The notes: generated from the sequence alone by a model not told the origin. A stretch of DNA of 64,000 nucleotides from an uncultured Romboutsia sp. (GCA_937880075.1 CALFLM010000017.1:1-64000); one strand, 5' to 3'; counted from the stretch's first letter, positions 9,388-18,631 are shown. Numbers and translations are program-made.

Positions 9388-9949
9388 TTAAATCACCCTC
9401 ACTTAAGATATTTTTCAATTCAAGTCTTGCACGCCTTAAATGACTTTTTACAGTATTTACAGGAATATCCATGCTACTTCCTATTTGTTCATAAGTCATA
9501 TCATTAAAGTACTTAAGTATAATTACCATCTTGTATTTATCATTTAACATATCTATTGCATCATACAAATCTAATTTTTCCTCAATACCAACATTTTCAA
9601 TATAATCATTTATAAGTACTTCATCATTTAAATAAACTATATTTGACTCTTTTTTAGAATAATCTATAGCTATATTAATCAAAATTCTAGTAATCCAAGT
9701 TTTAAAAAATTGTGGTTCTTTCAGTTTAGATACATTAATAAGACCTTTAGAAGTAGTTTCTTGTAATATATCTAATGCTTTCTGTTCATCTTTTATATAG
9801 CTGTATGCAATTTTATATAGATAAACTTTATGTCTTTTCATAAGCTCAGTAAAAGCTAATAAATCTCCTTTTATAGATGCCTTTGCTAAGCTTATCTCTG
9901 AATCTTTTTTGAAGTTTTTGTGCCAAGGCAATTTAAAAATACTTTCCAT
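9380..9949 (-). CDS. ECF RNA polymerase sigma factor
   Basis: 189 residues with sigma-70 region 2 (AFTELMKRHKVYLYKIAYSY, then ALDILQETTSKGL) and region 4 helix-turn-helix (MTYEQIGSSMDIPVNTVKSHLRRARLEL). Close to the SigV/SigM-like ECF group. Cotranscribed with its DUF4179 anti-sigma by 8-base overlap. The upstream region contains an ECF-like promoter, so autoregulation is likely. Confidence 0.9.
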   Translation of the reverse strand: MESIFKLPWHKNFKKDSEISLAKASIKGDLLAFTELMKRHKVYLYKIAYSYIKDEQKALDILQETTSKGLINVSKLKEPQFFKTWITRILINIAIDYSKKESNIVYLNDEVLINDYIENVGIEEKLDLYDAIDMLNDKYKMVIILKYFNDMTYEQIGSSMDIPVNTVKSHLRRARLELKNILSEGDLNE

Positions 9950-10035
9950 ATTTAACTCCTCAATTTAATATTTTATAAGTGTTATAACACAACATTTTTT
10001 ATTCACTAAAAAATAAATAATTATTTACAACAATT

Positions 10036-10065
10036 AGACTTGGTATGTAATCAAAAAGTTGCAAA
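10036..10065 (-). promoter_or_regulatory. Candidate ECF-type autoregulatory promoter
   Basis: On the minus strand GCAACTTTTT is followed about 14 bases later by AGTCTA. This resembles the AAC / CGTC signature of ECF promoters and lies about 90 bases ahead of the sigma factor gene. Inference from pattern only. Confidence 0.4.
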
Positions 10066-10105
10066 ATAAATTTAATTTATTTTAAATTAATATAATATAA
10101 CTAAT

Positions 10106-10194
10106 AAGGGGCTGTCGCATTAAGAGTAAATAATACAATATATAGTTATGCATAATTTGAATTAGCACAATATATTGTGGTGCGACAGCCCCTT
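10106..10194. repeat. Family A MITE-like repeat, copy 1
   Basis: An 89-bp element with near-perfect inverted ends (AAGGGGCTGTCGCA / TGCGACAGCCCCTT) around a conserved AT-rich core (TAAGAGTAAATAATACAATA...). It lacks about 14 bases near the right end that the other copies have. No coding capacity. The ends resemble those of IS1182-type transposons from memory, so it may be mobilised in trans. Confidence 0.85.
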
Positions 10195-10225
10195 AAAGGT
10201 AGTATATAAAAAATAATTGCATAGC

Positions 10226-10252
10226 AAAAGCCCCTATAAATTAGGAGCTTTT
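10226..10252. terminator. Hairpin with T/A-rich flanks
   Basis: AAAAGCCCCTA pairs with TTAGGAGCTTTT (one bulge). It lies between the sigma factor and the small gene at 10453, with no obvious gene of its own. Confidence 0.5.
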
Positions 10253-10420
10253 AACTGTTTAATCTGACATTTTGTAAATATTTTTCCATGAATGAATTAT
10301 TTTATTTGATTCATGATTTTTAAATCTTTTAATATTTGCTTTGTATAATCATTTAATTCAATTTATAGTAAATATTTATCTTTGAGAATTTACTTAAAAA
10401 TGTATTTAAACAAATTTACT

Positions 10421-10448
10421 ATAAATAAAGACCCTCATCAAGAGGATC
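10421..10448 (-). terminator. Terminator after 87-residue gene
   Basis: On the minus strand GATCCTC-TTGAT-GAGGGTC is followed by TTTATTTAT. Confidence 0.7.
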
Positions 10449-10452
10449 TCCT

Positions 10453-10716
10453 TTATAAGATAAACTTAGTTATGTCACCTTTTTTATTTTCAATTGTTAT
10501 AACATCTAGTCCTTTATATTCTCTAAACAACCATTTAATATCTCTCATACTTTGATTTACTTCGTTAGAAGTTAAGTTTCTAATAAAATACTCCCTTCTC
10601 ATTTCTTCATAGCTTTTATCATTTAAAAAGTTTCTTATCATAGTAAATGCAAAAACATTAGGAATATTACTTTGATTGCCTTTTTTATATCCATTATTTC
10701 TTAAATACACTATCAT
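10453..10716 (-). CDS. Small uncharacterised protein
   Basis: 87 residues, basic, helical, without a membrane segment: MIVYLRNNGYKKGNQ, then DKSYEEMRREYFIRNL and SMRDIKWLFREYKGL. A good GGAGG site stands before the ATG, and a terminator follows, so it looks like a real single gene. No family recognised. Confidence 0.6.
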   Translation of the reverse strand: MIVYLRNNGYKKGNQSNIPNVFAFTMIRNFLNDKSYEEMRREYFIRNLTSNEVNQSMRDIKWLFREYKGLDVITIENKKGDITKFIL

Positions 10717-10817
10717 TTATATTCCTCCAATATTGATTTAATCATATCAATAAAGTATATATAAATTTTAATATATTATTACTATAGTTTTAATTTTTTC
10801 ACTTTTAATTATGAATA

Positions 10818-11840
10818 TTAAATTATGTATTTTACTATACTATTTGGAAACATACTTTTTAAATTTTCCATAAAAAATTCCTTCATATCTATTAAATCTT
10901 CTTTATTATATAAATATTTTCCATATCCAAATTGACCATATTTAAACTTTCTATCTTCATCATTCATAGGTAAGGTTGTTTCTGGAAATATTTCTAATAT
11001 TCTATTTTTTGCTCTACTTGTATACCTATGTGATATAACTTCAAATATGATATTTTCATTAAAATCTTCTGGTAGTTTTTCTTTTATACTTCGTATTAAA
11101 TATTTGTATTCATCTTTCCAGTTTTCATATAAAAATACTGGTGCTATTATAAATCCTATTTGATATCCAGCGTTAGCTACTTTAACAGCTGCTTCTATTC
11201 TTTTATTAGCTGATGCAGTATGATGTTCATAATCATCAATAACTCTTTGTGTATTTATACTAAATCTTATTTCCGTATGATTATTATGTTTTGCATCAAG
11301 CAGTGTATCTATATCATTAAATTTAGTTACAAACCTAAATCTTCCTTTTTCTTCTTTACCAAAAAACTCTATAGTCTTTTTTAACGAATGTGTATACGGT
11401 TCTATAGGTATAGGATCTGATGTGGCTGCACCTTCAAATATTGTAATGTGTGGAGACCTTTCATCTATATATTTTTTTGCTTGTTCTAAAATCTCATCAG
11501 TATTAACAAAAACTCTCACAAACGGTTTGTCTCCTAGTTGTGTGTTTAGATAACAGTATTCACACCTTCCCATACAACCAGAAACTAATGGTAATTGATA
11601 ATTAGCTGAAGGCTTACAAGTCTGAAACTTTAAGCTTTTTTTATTGCTTACTACCATTGTTTCTTTACCTTCTCGATACTGCTCAAATAAATTTTCTCCA
11701 GGTATATTTCCTTTAATTTTATTTGATGTTAACTTCATTACTTCTATGTTCTTATCGTCTTTTATCATATTATATATATTTTGTCCAACTTCCGTGTCTA
11801 AAGTACCCTTTTCAAATAAAACTCGTTTAGGCTTGAACAT
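10818..11840 (-). CDS. splB: Spore photoproduct lyase (radical SAM), catalytic Cys replaced by Ala
   Basis: A 340-residue radical SAM enzyme. The cluster motif is C89-x3-C93-x2-C96 in SGCMGRCEYCYL; downstream family segments are THSLKKTIEFFG, RFVTKFNDIDTLLDAKHN and GYQIGFIIAPVF. The enzyme repairs the UV spore photoproduct in germinating spores by hydrogen abstraction using SAM. In Bacillus SplB the hydrogen donor Cys lies in an EAACTSD segment; here the aligned segment is EGAATSD, with Ala139 in its place. The enzyme may use another donor or act on something else. Monocistronic, GGATGTGGGATA before ATG. Confidence 0.85.
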   Translation of the reverse strand: MFKPKRVLFEKGTLDTEVGQNIYNMIKDDKNIEVMKLTSNKIKGNIPGENLFEQYREGKETMVVSNKKSLKFQTCKPSANYQLPLVSGCMGRCEYCYLNTQLGDKPFVRVFVNTDEILEQAKKYIDERSPHITIFEGAATSDPIPIEPYTHSLKKTIEFFGKEEKGRFRFVTKFNDIDTLLDAKHNNHTEIRFSINTQRVIDDYEHHTASANKRIEAAVKVANAGYQIGFIIAPVFLYENWKDEYKYLIRSIKEKLPEDFNENIIFEVISHRYTSRAKNRILEIFPETTLPMNDEDRKFKYGQFGYGKYLYNKEDLIDMKEFFMENLKSMFPNSIVKYII

Positions 11841-12030
11841 TATCCCACATCCTTTTCTAAAAATGTATCTATTGTTGTTATTTTATTCATTTTTAATCTA
11901 TCTATACTAAGTTAAAATTATCAGATAAATTATTTTTATTTTTTATGAATAATTAGATACTTATTTAAATATTATTTATTATGGGTAAACAAGCCTTAAA
12001 TTTTTATAGATTGTAAGGGGGATAAAAAAT

Positions 12031-12303
12031 ATGCTAAACGCAGTAAGTAGAGATTTAACTGAAAAAACTAAAGCTATAAGAAGCAGAGGTTATATACCAG
12101 CTGTGATTTATGGAAATAAATTAGATAATAGTATACCTATAGAAATTCATAAAACTGAATTTCAAAGATATTTAGATGCTAACGGTGGAGATAAGATAGT
12201 TGAAGTTAATCTAAATGGAGAAGTTAGAAATTGTAAAATAACAGATGTTCAAATTGATGGAGTTAAAGAAGGATTTTTACATATAGACTTTTTATTAGTT
12301 TAA
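12031..12303 (+). CDS. rplY: 50S ribosomal protein L25, short form
   Basis: 90 residues, matching only the 5S rRNA-binding domain of the L25/TL5/CTC family: RSRGYIPAVIYG, a middle EIHKTEFQRYL, and a C-terminal DVQIDGVKEGFLHIDFLLV. It lacks the second (TL5/CTC) domain found in many Firmicutes. A strong AAGGGGGA site precedes the ATG. It would bind 5S rRNA in the large subunit and, in relatives, is linked to stress. Single gene. Confidence 0.85.
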   Translation: MLNAVSRDLTEKTKAIRSRGYIPAVIYGNKLDNSIPIEIHKTEFQRYLDANGGDKIVEVNLNGEVRNCKITDVQIDGVKEGFLHIDFLLV

Positions 12304-12310
12304 AATAAAT

Positions 12311-12350
12311 AAAATGCCTACAAATACAATCAGTACTTGTAGGCATTTAT
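12311..12350. terminator. Bidirectional terminator
   Basis: AAAATGCCTACAA pairs with TTGTAGGCATTT between the converging L25 and ABC permease genes. Confidence 0.85.
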
Positions 12351-12365
12351 TAAGTAAATATAATT

Positions 12366-14765
12366 TTATTCACTATATCTAACTCTATCTATTAGAGATT
12401 CTTTATTAAAGTTTTTACTTATTAAGAAAGTTAAAAGAAGTTGAGCTACTACTACACATACAACCATTATTATCATCTGTTTAATAGGAAGAACATATAT
12501 TGCATAAGACATTCCTGTTTTTCTCATAGCTTGAACTGCAATATATCCTATTACATTTCCTATCGTTAATGAACTTATTAACATAAATGATGTATAAAAC
12601 ATCGCTTCTTTATTTAACATTTGTACTAATTGTTTATTGGTAAGTCCTATAGCTTGTAATATACCCAATTCTTTTTTTCTAGTTATTATACTTGTTATCA
12701 TAGAGTTTATTAGATTTATAAATCCTATGACTCCAATTAATACAACTAAGCTATATCCCATAACCTTAGTTACTTTTATAACTAATTCACTAGATGCTAT
12801 TTCTACATCTATATAACTACCATCTAGATTTTCATTTGATTTTACAAGTGATTCTACATATGATTTAATTTCATTATAATCATTTTTTTCTACAGTTAAT
12901 CCAACACTATGTCTTGTATTTGTTTTAACTAGCTTATCCATTATATCGTTATGTATTACAAATACTCCAGGTCCATCAGTTATAGCTTGAATTTTAAAGT
13001 CTTTTTCTATGATGTCATCTCCATCATACAATTTAAAAGATAAAGTATCTCCTACTTTTATATCATACATATCTGCATACATCGAAAAGTTTAATATCAT
13101 TTCTTCACCAGACTTTAATTTTTCTAAGTCTACGTTTCCATCTTGTAGATATAGCTCCATATCTTCTAAATCATTTTCAGCACTTTCATCTATTCCAACA
13201 ATGTCATAAAAATCTTCTTCCATTTCTAGATTTAAAATTTCCGCTTTTATCATATTTGATGTAACTTCCACATCTTTTACACCATTAATTTCTTTTAATT
13301 CATTTATAAACTCATCACTCAGTAAATTTTTCTTTTGTAATATATTAAGCTCTGTATTTGGACTAGTTTTATCTCCAAAAGTATAATTATCTAATCTTAT
13401 CTCTATATCATGTGAGAAATGACGTTTTGCCATTTTTTCTGCATCCATACTACTCAATGCACAAGATACCACTATAAATAGTATTCCACTTAATGTAAGT
13501 GATAACAGTGTCACATAAGTACGTTTTTTATTAGATAATAAGTTAGCTTTTGTAAGTCTTGATACATTTATATAATCATAACCTTTTCTAGTTTTTTTCT
13601 TAGTTGTTGACTCTCCATTGTATTTTACTGCTTCTACTATAGATACTTTAGATGCTATTTTCATAGGCTTTATTAAAGATATATATACAGTTATTATACT
13701 TATTAATCCTATTACTAAAGCTATTAACCATTTTGATACACTAACATCTGATAATAATAAATACTTTGCTATTACTTCACTTATAAAGTACCCTGCTACT
13801 AATCCCATAGGTATAGCTATTGCCGATAAGTAAATACCTTCTCTTAAAATTATCTTTTTAATTTGCTTTTTAGTAGTGCCTATTGCTCTTAATTTTCCAA
13901 ATTCTTGTACCTTAGTTATTATTGATAAATAGAATATATTATATATTACAAGTATACTAGAAAGTATTATAACTAAACATATAACTACAATCGATGTTAT
14001 AACAGAAGGATCTGGCTTTGATAAATTTATGTAATTTTCATTTACTGATGTGTAAACTTTTTTTATACCAAAGTTTTCTCCAATCTCATCTATTATAAGT
14101 TCCATATCATCATAAGACATGTTATCTATATTTTTTAGCGTGAAGAATACATTAAAGTTTTCTTTAGACATATCTCTAGTACTATTCATATAGTCATTAG
14201 ACACTATTATTGAGTACGATTTTTTTACTTGTGCAGTTTCACTTGCTTTAATTATTCCTGTTACTATAAAATCTTTTATTACTACTTCACCACTTGCATA
14301 ATCTTCATATTCTATTTCTATTGTTTGATTTAGTTTTTGTTCATGACCTAATTTTTTAAGTGCTAAATCATATATAGCTATCTCATTTTTATTAGTTGGA
14401 AATTTACCTTGTACTAATTCTAATGAGTTAAGTTTTGCAGCATTCTCATCAACAAAAGATAAACTTATTTTAGTTTCATCATCAAACTCCTTAATAGCAC
14501 CAATTCCATTTATTATTCCAGTTGATTCTATATCTTTATGAGACTTGATTTTTTCGTATTTAGTTTCATCAACTCTTCCATACAATCCATGATAACTTCC
14601 ATAATACTGTATTACATTTCTTTTATTTACTTCATTCCAATCTAAGCCTACCATTGCTACTGATGATAATAATGTAGTTGCTAAAAATATAGTTAAAATA
14701 ATTAATATACTTTTTGATTTGTTATATTTTATATTATTTTTAGCTATTTTAGTGACATTAATCAT
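12366..14765 (-). CDS. ABC transporter permease, FtsX/MacB type, two FtsX domains
   Basis: About 799 residues with an N-terminal helix, a large extracytoplasmic domain, a first FtsX domain (about 255-370, including EFGKLRAIGTTKKQIKKIIL), a second extracytoplasmic region, and a C-terminal FtsX domain (RKKELGILQAIGLTNKQLVQML). Such permeases export or extract peptides or lipids at the membrane surface and often confer resistance to antimicrobial peptides. The ATG at 14765 is chosen because AAAGGGTGGTG lies just upstream; it overlaps the ATPase stop by 8 bases. It is last in a four-gene operon with response regulator, kinase and ATPase, so it is probably induced by that two-component system. Confidence 0.9.
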   Translation of the reverse strand: MINVTKIAKNNIKYNKSKSILIILTIFLATTLLSSVAMVGLDWNEVNKRNVIQYYGSYHGLYGRVDETKYEKIKSHKDIESTGIINGIGAIKEFDDETKISLSFVDENAAKLNSLELVQGKFPTNKNEIAIYDLALKKLGHEQKLNQTIEIEYEDYASGEVVIKDFIVTGIIKASETAQVKKSYSIIVSNDYMNSTRDMSKENFNVFFTLKNIDNMSYDDMELIIDEIGENFGIKKVYTSVNENYINLSKPDPSVITSIVVICLVIILSSILVIYNIFYLSIITKVQEFGKLRAIGTTKKQIKKIILREGIYLSAIAIPMGLVAGYFISEVIAKYLLLSDVSVSKWLIALVIGLISIITVYISLIKPMKIASKVSIVEAVKYNGESTTKKKTRKGYDYINVSRLTKANLLSNKKRTYVTLLSLTLSGILFIVVSCALSSMDAEKMAKRHFSHDIEIRLDNYTFGDKTSPNTELNILQKKNLLSDEFINELKEINGVKDVEVTSNMIKAEILNLEMEEDFYDIVGIDESAENDLEDMELYLQDGNVDLEKLKSGEEMILNFSMYADMYDIKVGDTLSFKLYDGDDIIEKDFKIQAITDGPGVFVIHNDIMDKLVKTNTRHSVGLTVEKNDYNEIKSYVESLVKSNENLDGSYIDVEIASSELVIKVTKVMGYSLVVLIGVIGFINLINSMITSIITRKKELGILQAIGLTNKQLVQMLNKEAMFYTSFMLISSLTIGNVIGYIAVQAMRKTGMSYAIYVLPIKQMIIMVVCVVVAQLLLTFLISKNFNKESLIDRVRYSE

Positions 14766-15441
14766 TTGTAACACCACCCTTTTCTACTTTACCATCTTCT
14801 ATGTATATTACTCTATCAGCCATTTGGGCAATTGTTTCATCATGAGTTATCATCACTAAAGTTTGGTTATATTTTTTTATCATAGTTTTTAATAAACTCA
14901 TAACCTCATCCGAAGTTTTGGAATCAAGATTTCCTGTTGGCTCATCTGCAAGTATTATTGCAGGCCTTGCTACTAATGCACGAGCTATAGCCACTCTTTG
15001 TTGTTGTCCTCCTGATAATGTATTAGGAAGAGCATCTATTTTACTTTCTAATCCTAATGAATTTATAATATCCATTACAAATGCTTTATTAATTTCTTTT
15101 CCATCAAGTCCTATAGGCAGTGTTATATTTTCCCATACATTAAGTGAATGTATTAGGTTGAAATGTTGGAATATAAATCCTATATTTCTCCTTCTAAATA
15201 TAGCTAATTCCTCTTCTTTTAGATAGAATATATCTTTATCATTTATATATACCTTCCCTTCTGTTGGATTATCAAGCCCACCTATCATATGAAGTAATGT
15301 ACTTTTTCCAGAGCCTGATTTCCCAACTATAGCTACAAACTCTCCTTCTTTTATATCTATATTAGCATTATCGATTGCTTTAACTAAATTTTCACCATTT
15401 CCATAATATTTCTTTAAATTACTAGTTTTCAATATACTCAT
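14758..15441 (-). CDS. ABC transporter ATP-binding protein (LolD/MacB-like)
   Basis: 227 residues with Walker A GKSGSGKST (40-48), Q-loop FQHFN, signature LSGGQQQR (about 142), Walker B IILADEPTG and the switch histidine in VMITHDE. It energises the FtsX-type permease encoded immediately downstream. A 75-base gap separates it from the kinase gene, without an obvious terminator, so read-through from the regulatory genes is likely; a separate promoter there cannot be excluded. Confidence 0.93.
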   Translation of the reverse strand: MSILKTSNLKKYYGNGENLVKAIDNANIDIKEGEFVAIVGKSGSGKSTLLHMIGGLDNPTEGKVYINDKDIFYLKEEELAIFRRRNIGFIFQHFNLIHSLNVWENITLPIGLDGKEINKAFVMDIINSLGLESKIDALPNTLSGGQQQRVAIARALVARPAIILADEPTGNLDSKTSDEVMSLLKTMIKKYNQTLVMITHDETIAQMADRVIYIEDGKVEKGGVTND

Positions 15442-15516
15442 TTTTCTTTCCCCTTATCTCTATTATTTATACTTTAATAATACAACCTAAGTCTTTCAAA
15501 TTACTTACAACTACTC

Positions 15517-16758
15517 TTACACTTTTGTAAGGAATAAAGAAAATTTACTACCCTGTCCCTTTTGTGATGATACGATAATATTCCCACCTTGCCTCTCTAG
15601 TATCTTTCTAGTTAAATAAAGACCTACACCAGAACCTTCAATATCTCCAACTTTTTCACTTCTATAAAATCTTTTAAATATATTGTTATACTCCGACTTA
15701 TCAATTCCTATGCCATTATCTTTAATATCTATCCGTATAAAGTTTATAGTTTCTGAGACTTTTACATTTATGTCTTTATTTTCAGAGCTGTACTTAACTG
15801 CATTTTCCAATACATTGAATATACTTTCTTCTGTCCATTTTGTATCATGGGGAATTTTTATATCTTCAAAATCATCTATATTTATATTTATATTTTTTTG
15901 ATTAGCTTTGGGTATTGTGCTATTTATAGCTTTTATCAAAGTTTGTTTTATACTTTTATTTTCTATTTTAATATTTATCATGCTTGCTTCTAACCTAGAT
16001 ATATTAACTAATGAATCTATAAGATTATGTAATTTATTAATAGACATTTCATTTGTCTTTAAAAACTCCATTCTCTCTTCATCATCAAGTTCTTCTTCTA
16101 TTAATAATGTATTATATAATTTTAATGATGCTAGTGGTGTTTTTAATTGGTGTGATATATCTGTTACTAATTCTTTTATACTTTCCTTTTCTTTATCTAT
16201 ACTACTTATTTTCAAATTCAAACTTCTTGATAACTTATTTAAATCTGTATATATTCTATTAAATATACCATCTTCTTTTAACTCATCCTGTACTATATAT
16301 TTATTATTTATTATATTTTCTATGTCGCTATTTACTTTTAATAATCGGTCATACATATATTTAGTAAAGTTAAATACTATAAATGACACTATAATAATAA
16401 TTATTACAAAAATGGTTAAATTATTTACCAGGAAATATTTCAAATGTTCTTTGAAATTTACATTTTCATACATATTATAGTTATTATCATATCCATACTT
16501 GTCTAAAGTTTTTGATCCTAAGTCTAAATATCGATTATCTTGTTTGTATATGGATTTTACTATATCTACCTCTTGCTGAGGATATTTATCTACTAGTACT
16601 CCTACTACTCTTTTATTTATATTTTCTTGTTCTAAATATATATTCTTTAGGTTATTATATTGAAATATTGTGAACATGCTAAATATAACTATTATGCTCA
16701 TCATCATTATAAATATTGATTTTTTTATTACAGGTTCTTTTCTTATTATATCTATCAT
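15517..16758 (-). CDS. Membrane sensor histidine kinase
   Basis: 413 residues: membrane helix at about 14-32, an extracytoplasmic sensor of about 80 residues, a second helix at about 112-130, a dimerisation/phosphorylation domain with His203 in DISHQLKTPLASL, and an HATPase_c domain with N-box (NVLENAVKYS), G1 (DNGIGI), F (IFKRFYR) and G2 (GSGVGLYL) boxes. Its start overlaps the response regulator stop by 4 bases. The sensor domain is larger than in BceS-type kinases, which have almost none, so it may sense its ligand directly. Confidence 0.92.
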   Translation of the reverse strand: MIDIIRKEPVIKKSIFIMMMSIIVIFSMFTIFQYNNLKNIYLEQENINKRVVGVLVDKYPQQEVDIVKSIYKQDNRYLDLGSKTLDKYGYDNNYNMYENVNFKEHLKYFLVNNLTIFVIIIIIVSFIVFNFTKYMYDRLLKVNSDIENIINNKYIVQDELKEDGIFNRIYTDLNKLSRSLNLKISSIDKEKESIKELVTDISHQLKTPLASLKLYNTLLIEEELDDEERMEFLKTNEMSINKLHNLIDSLVNISRLEASMINIKIENKSIKQTLIKAINSTIPKANQKNININIDDFEDIKIPHDTKWTEESIFNVLENAVKYSSENKDINVKVSETINFIRIDIKDNGIGIDKSEYNNIFKRFYRSEKVGDIEGSGVGLYLTRKILERQGGNIIVSSQKGQGSKFSLFLTKV

Positions 16759-17447
16759 TTTTTAATACACCTCTTTGCAAAGGTATATCCTACACCTCTT
16801 ATATTTTTTATATACTCAGGCTCAGATGGCGTGTTTTCTACCTTTTGTCTAAGCCTTCTTATATTTACTGCTACTGTATTTTCATCAACAAAGTTCCCAT
16901 CAATGTCCCAAAGAGCTTCCATTAATTGCTCTTTTGTAACCGTTTGATTTGAATTTTCCATTAAATATTTTAATAGTTTTCCTTCATTTTTACTTAGAAG
17001 TATCTCTTCTTTATCTTTAGTTAATTTATTTTCTACGTAATCAAATTTTAATTTATCACAAGATATTATATTTTCTATTGTTGTATTTCCGATTCTTCTC
17101 ATAAATGCATTAACTTTTGATATTAATACTATTAAACTAAATGGTTTTGTTATATAATCATCTGCTCCAATGTCATACCCTGTTACTATATCTATTTCTT
17201 GGTCTAGTGCAGTTAGCATTATTATATGTACGTTACTGATTTTTCTTATTTCTTCACAAAAATCAAATCCACTTCCGTCAGGAAGTCCAACATCTGAAAT
17301 TATTAAATCTACTTTATTATTTTCAAAAACATCTTTAGCTTCTTTTATGTTAAAAGCTGTGTATACATAATATCCTTCTTTTTTTAGCTTGAAACTGATT
17401 CCTCTGTTTAGAGATTTGTCATCTTCTAAAAGTAATATATTCCCCAT
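16755..17447 (-). CDS. OmpR/PhoB-family response regulator
   Basis: 230 residues: receiver domain with phosphoacceptor Asp52 (LIISDVGLPDGSG), conserved Thr in MLTALD and Lys in ITKPFS, then a winged-helix DNA-binding domain ending in NIRRLRQKVE and IRGVGYTF. First gene of the operon with kinase, ABC ATPase and permease, and the likely activator of that operon. AAGGAGC precedes the ATG. Confidence 0.93.
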   Translation of the reverse strand: MGNILLLEDDKSLNRGISFKLKKEGYYVYTAFNIKEAKDVFENNKVDLIISDVGLPDGSGFDFCEEIRKISNVHIIMLTALDQEIDIVTGYDIGADDYITKPFSLIVLISKVNAFMRRIGNTTIENIISCDKLKFDYVENKLTKDKEEILLSKNEGKLLKYLMENSNQTVTKEQLMEALWDIDGNFVDENTVAVNIRRLRQKVENTPSEPEYIKNIRGVGYTFAKRCIKK

Positions 17448-17557
17448 TATTTAGCTCCTTGTTATATTTTATATACTAATTTTCATAAATCTCAGTTAAA
17501 TTAGTGTATTTATTAATATTTTTTGAAATTATCTTTAGTTTATTAAATAGGATTTAG

Positions 17558-17585
17558 TTTATTTGAATTGATATTCTGATATAAT
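17558..17585 (+). promoter_or_regulatory. Promoter of the orphan antitoxin-like RNA
   Basis: TTTATT, a 16-base spacer, then TATAAT. The antisense RNA promoter at 19008-19035 has the same two hexamers, the same spacing and a similar spacer, which supports common descent. Confidence 0.6.
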
Positions 17586-17591
17586 AATAAT

Positions 17592-17712
17592 ATAAAAAGA
17601 AATTACAGTCTATGTATTTAGAATGTGACTGCCAATTGATTATTTGTATTTTTTAAACTTGATTTTTATATCAAGTTTAAAGTTACTCTTTGGCGAGAGT
17701 GGCTTTTTATTT
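17592..17712 (+). ncRNA. Orphan antitoxin-like small RNA (type I TA homologue)
   Basis: About 120 bases, with no reading frame. It starts with AAAAAGAAATTACAGTCT, as does the antitoxin RNA at 18861-19001, continues through a diverged middle (TGTATTTAGAATGTGACTGCC against TGTGGAATAGAGTGTGGTTTC), then has TTTATATCAAGTTTAAA and an ACTCT...AGAGTGGC terminator with TTTTTATTTT, again matching the antitoxin. No toxin frame lies opposite it. Its first bases are complementary to the toxin mRNA 3' UTR (AGACTGTAATTTC), so it could act on that mRNA in trans; this is inference. Confidence 0.6.
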
Positions 17713-17782
17713 TACTACATAAGTAAACTATAATTTATTTGAAACTAGATTATATCATAATTTTACATATTTCTATAATTAT

Positions 17783-17817
17783 AAAAACCTCAATAAATTC
17801 ATTTACTGAGGTTTTTC
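17783..17817. terminator. Terminator after MerR gene
   Basis: AAAAACCTCA(g)TAAA-type stem: ACCTCAataaattcatttacTGAGGTTTTT. It can also stop transcription coming from the orphan RNA side. Confidence 0.75.
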
Positions 17818-17826
17818 CATTATTTA

Positions 17827-18582
17827 TTATCCATTATTGTCGCAATATATATTCATTGCATCACTCATAAACTGCGCTAATCCTTCTTTATACTTATCAA
17901 TATTTTTAGTGAATCTTTCATCCGCTACATACATAAGAGCAAGACCTCTGAATATTTCTATAGTACAGTTATAGAAATTAGTTGTTATATGATTTCGCCA
18001 TTTTTCAATCAATACTTGAACCTTTTCATCTGATGGCTCTTTATCCATTAATTTAGCTAATTCTTCATATATAATACTAGCTTCTCCCATTATTCTTTCC
18101 CAATCATTTTTAGAATATTTAGATGTTTTTTCTTGGCTTTCTTTATAAGCATTGCTATTTCCATATCTTTTTTCAGTTTCTTCTTTATACTTTTCTTGAT
18201 GTTTTTTTACTTCTTCATAATCAAATGCTTTAAAATTATTTTTACTCATAACATTTCCTCCTAAATTTTCAATAGTATCATCTATTGATTCCAGTATTCT
18301 CTCTAGTCTTTGCTTCTTTTCAAATATAAGATTACGTTGAGTTTTTAAAGCTTTCTCTCTATTAAAGTCTTTATCATCTAATATTTGTTTTATATCTTGA
18401 AGTGGAAACTCTAACTCTTTAAAAAGTAATATCTGATATAACCTAGAAATATCATCATCATTGTATATTCTATAATTTGAATCTGTTCTTTTACTAGGTT
18501 CTAAAAGTCTTATTTTATCGTAATGACGTAACATTCTTATACTTACACCAGTTAGTTTTGATACTTCATTTATTTTATACAT
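17827..18582 (-). CDS. MerR-family regulator with TipAS antibiotic-binding domain
   Basis: 251 residues: N-terminal MerR helix-turn-helix (MYKINEVSKLTGVSIRMLRHYD), a dimerisation coiled coil (about 75-110), and a C-terminal TipAS domain (about 120-250, with IYEELAKLMDKEPSDEKVQ and FTKNIDKYKEGLAQFM). Relatives TipA and Mta bind drugs and activate transporter genes. It is divergent from the toxin locus and is preceded by a promoter with a 19-base spacer typical of MerR-activated promoters, so it is probably autoregulated. Confidence 0.9.
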   Translation of the reverse strand: MYKINEVSKLTGVSIRMLRHYDKIRLLEPSKRTDSNYRIYNDDDISRLYQILLFKELEFPLQDIKQILDDKDFNREKALKTQRNLIFEKKQRLERILESIDDTIENLGGNVMSKNNFKAFDYEEVKKHQEKYKEETEKRYGNSNAYKESQEKTSKYSKNDWERIMGEASIIYEELAKLMDKEPSDEKVQVLIEKWRNHITTNFYNCTIEIFRGLALMYVADERFTKNIDKYKEGLAQFMSDAMNIYCDNNG

Positions 18583-18600
18583 CTTCCACCTCCTGAGTTT

Positions 18601-18631
18601 ATATTAAAGTATTACACAATGTTAGGGTCAA
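18601..18631 (-). promoter_or_regulatory. MerR-type promoter with 19-bp spacer
   Basis: On the minus strand TTGACC, a 19-base spacer, then TAATAT. The overlong spacer, containing CCTAACATTGTGTAATACTT, is the hallmark of promoters that MerR proteins activate by DNA distortion. Confidence 0.65.
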
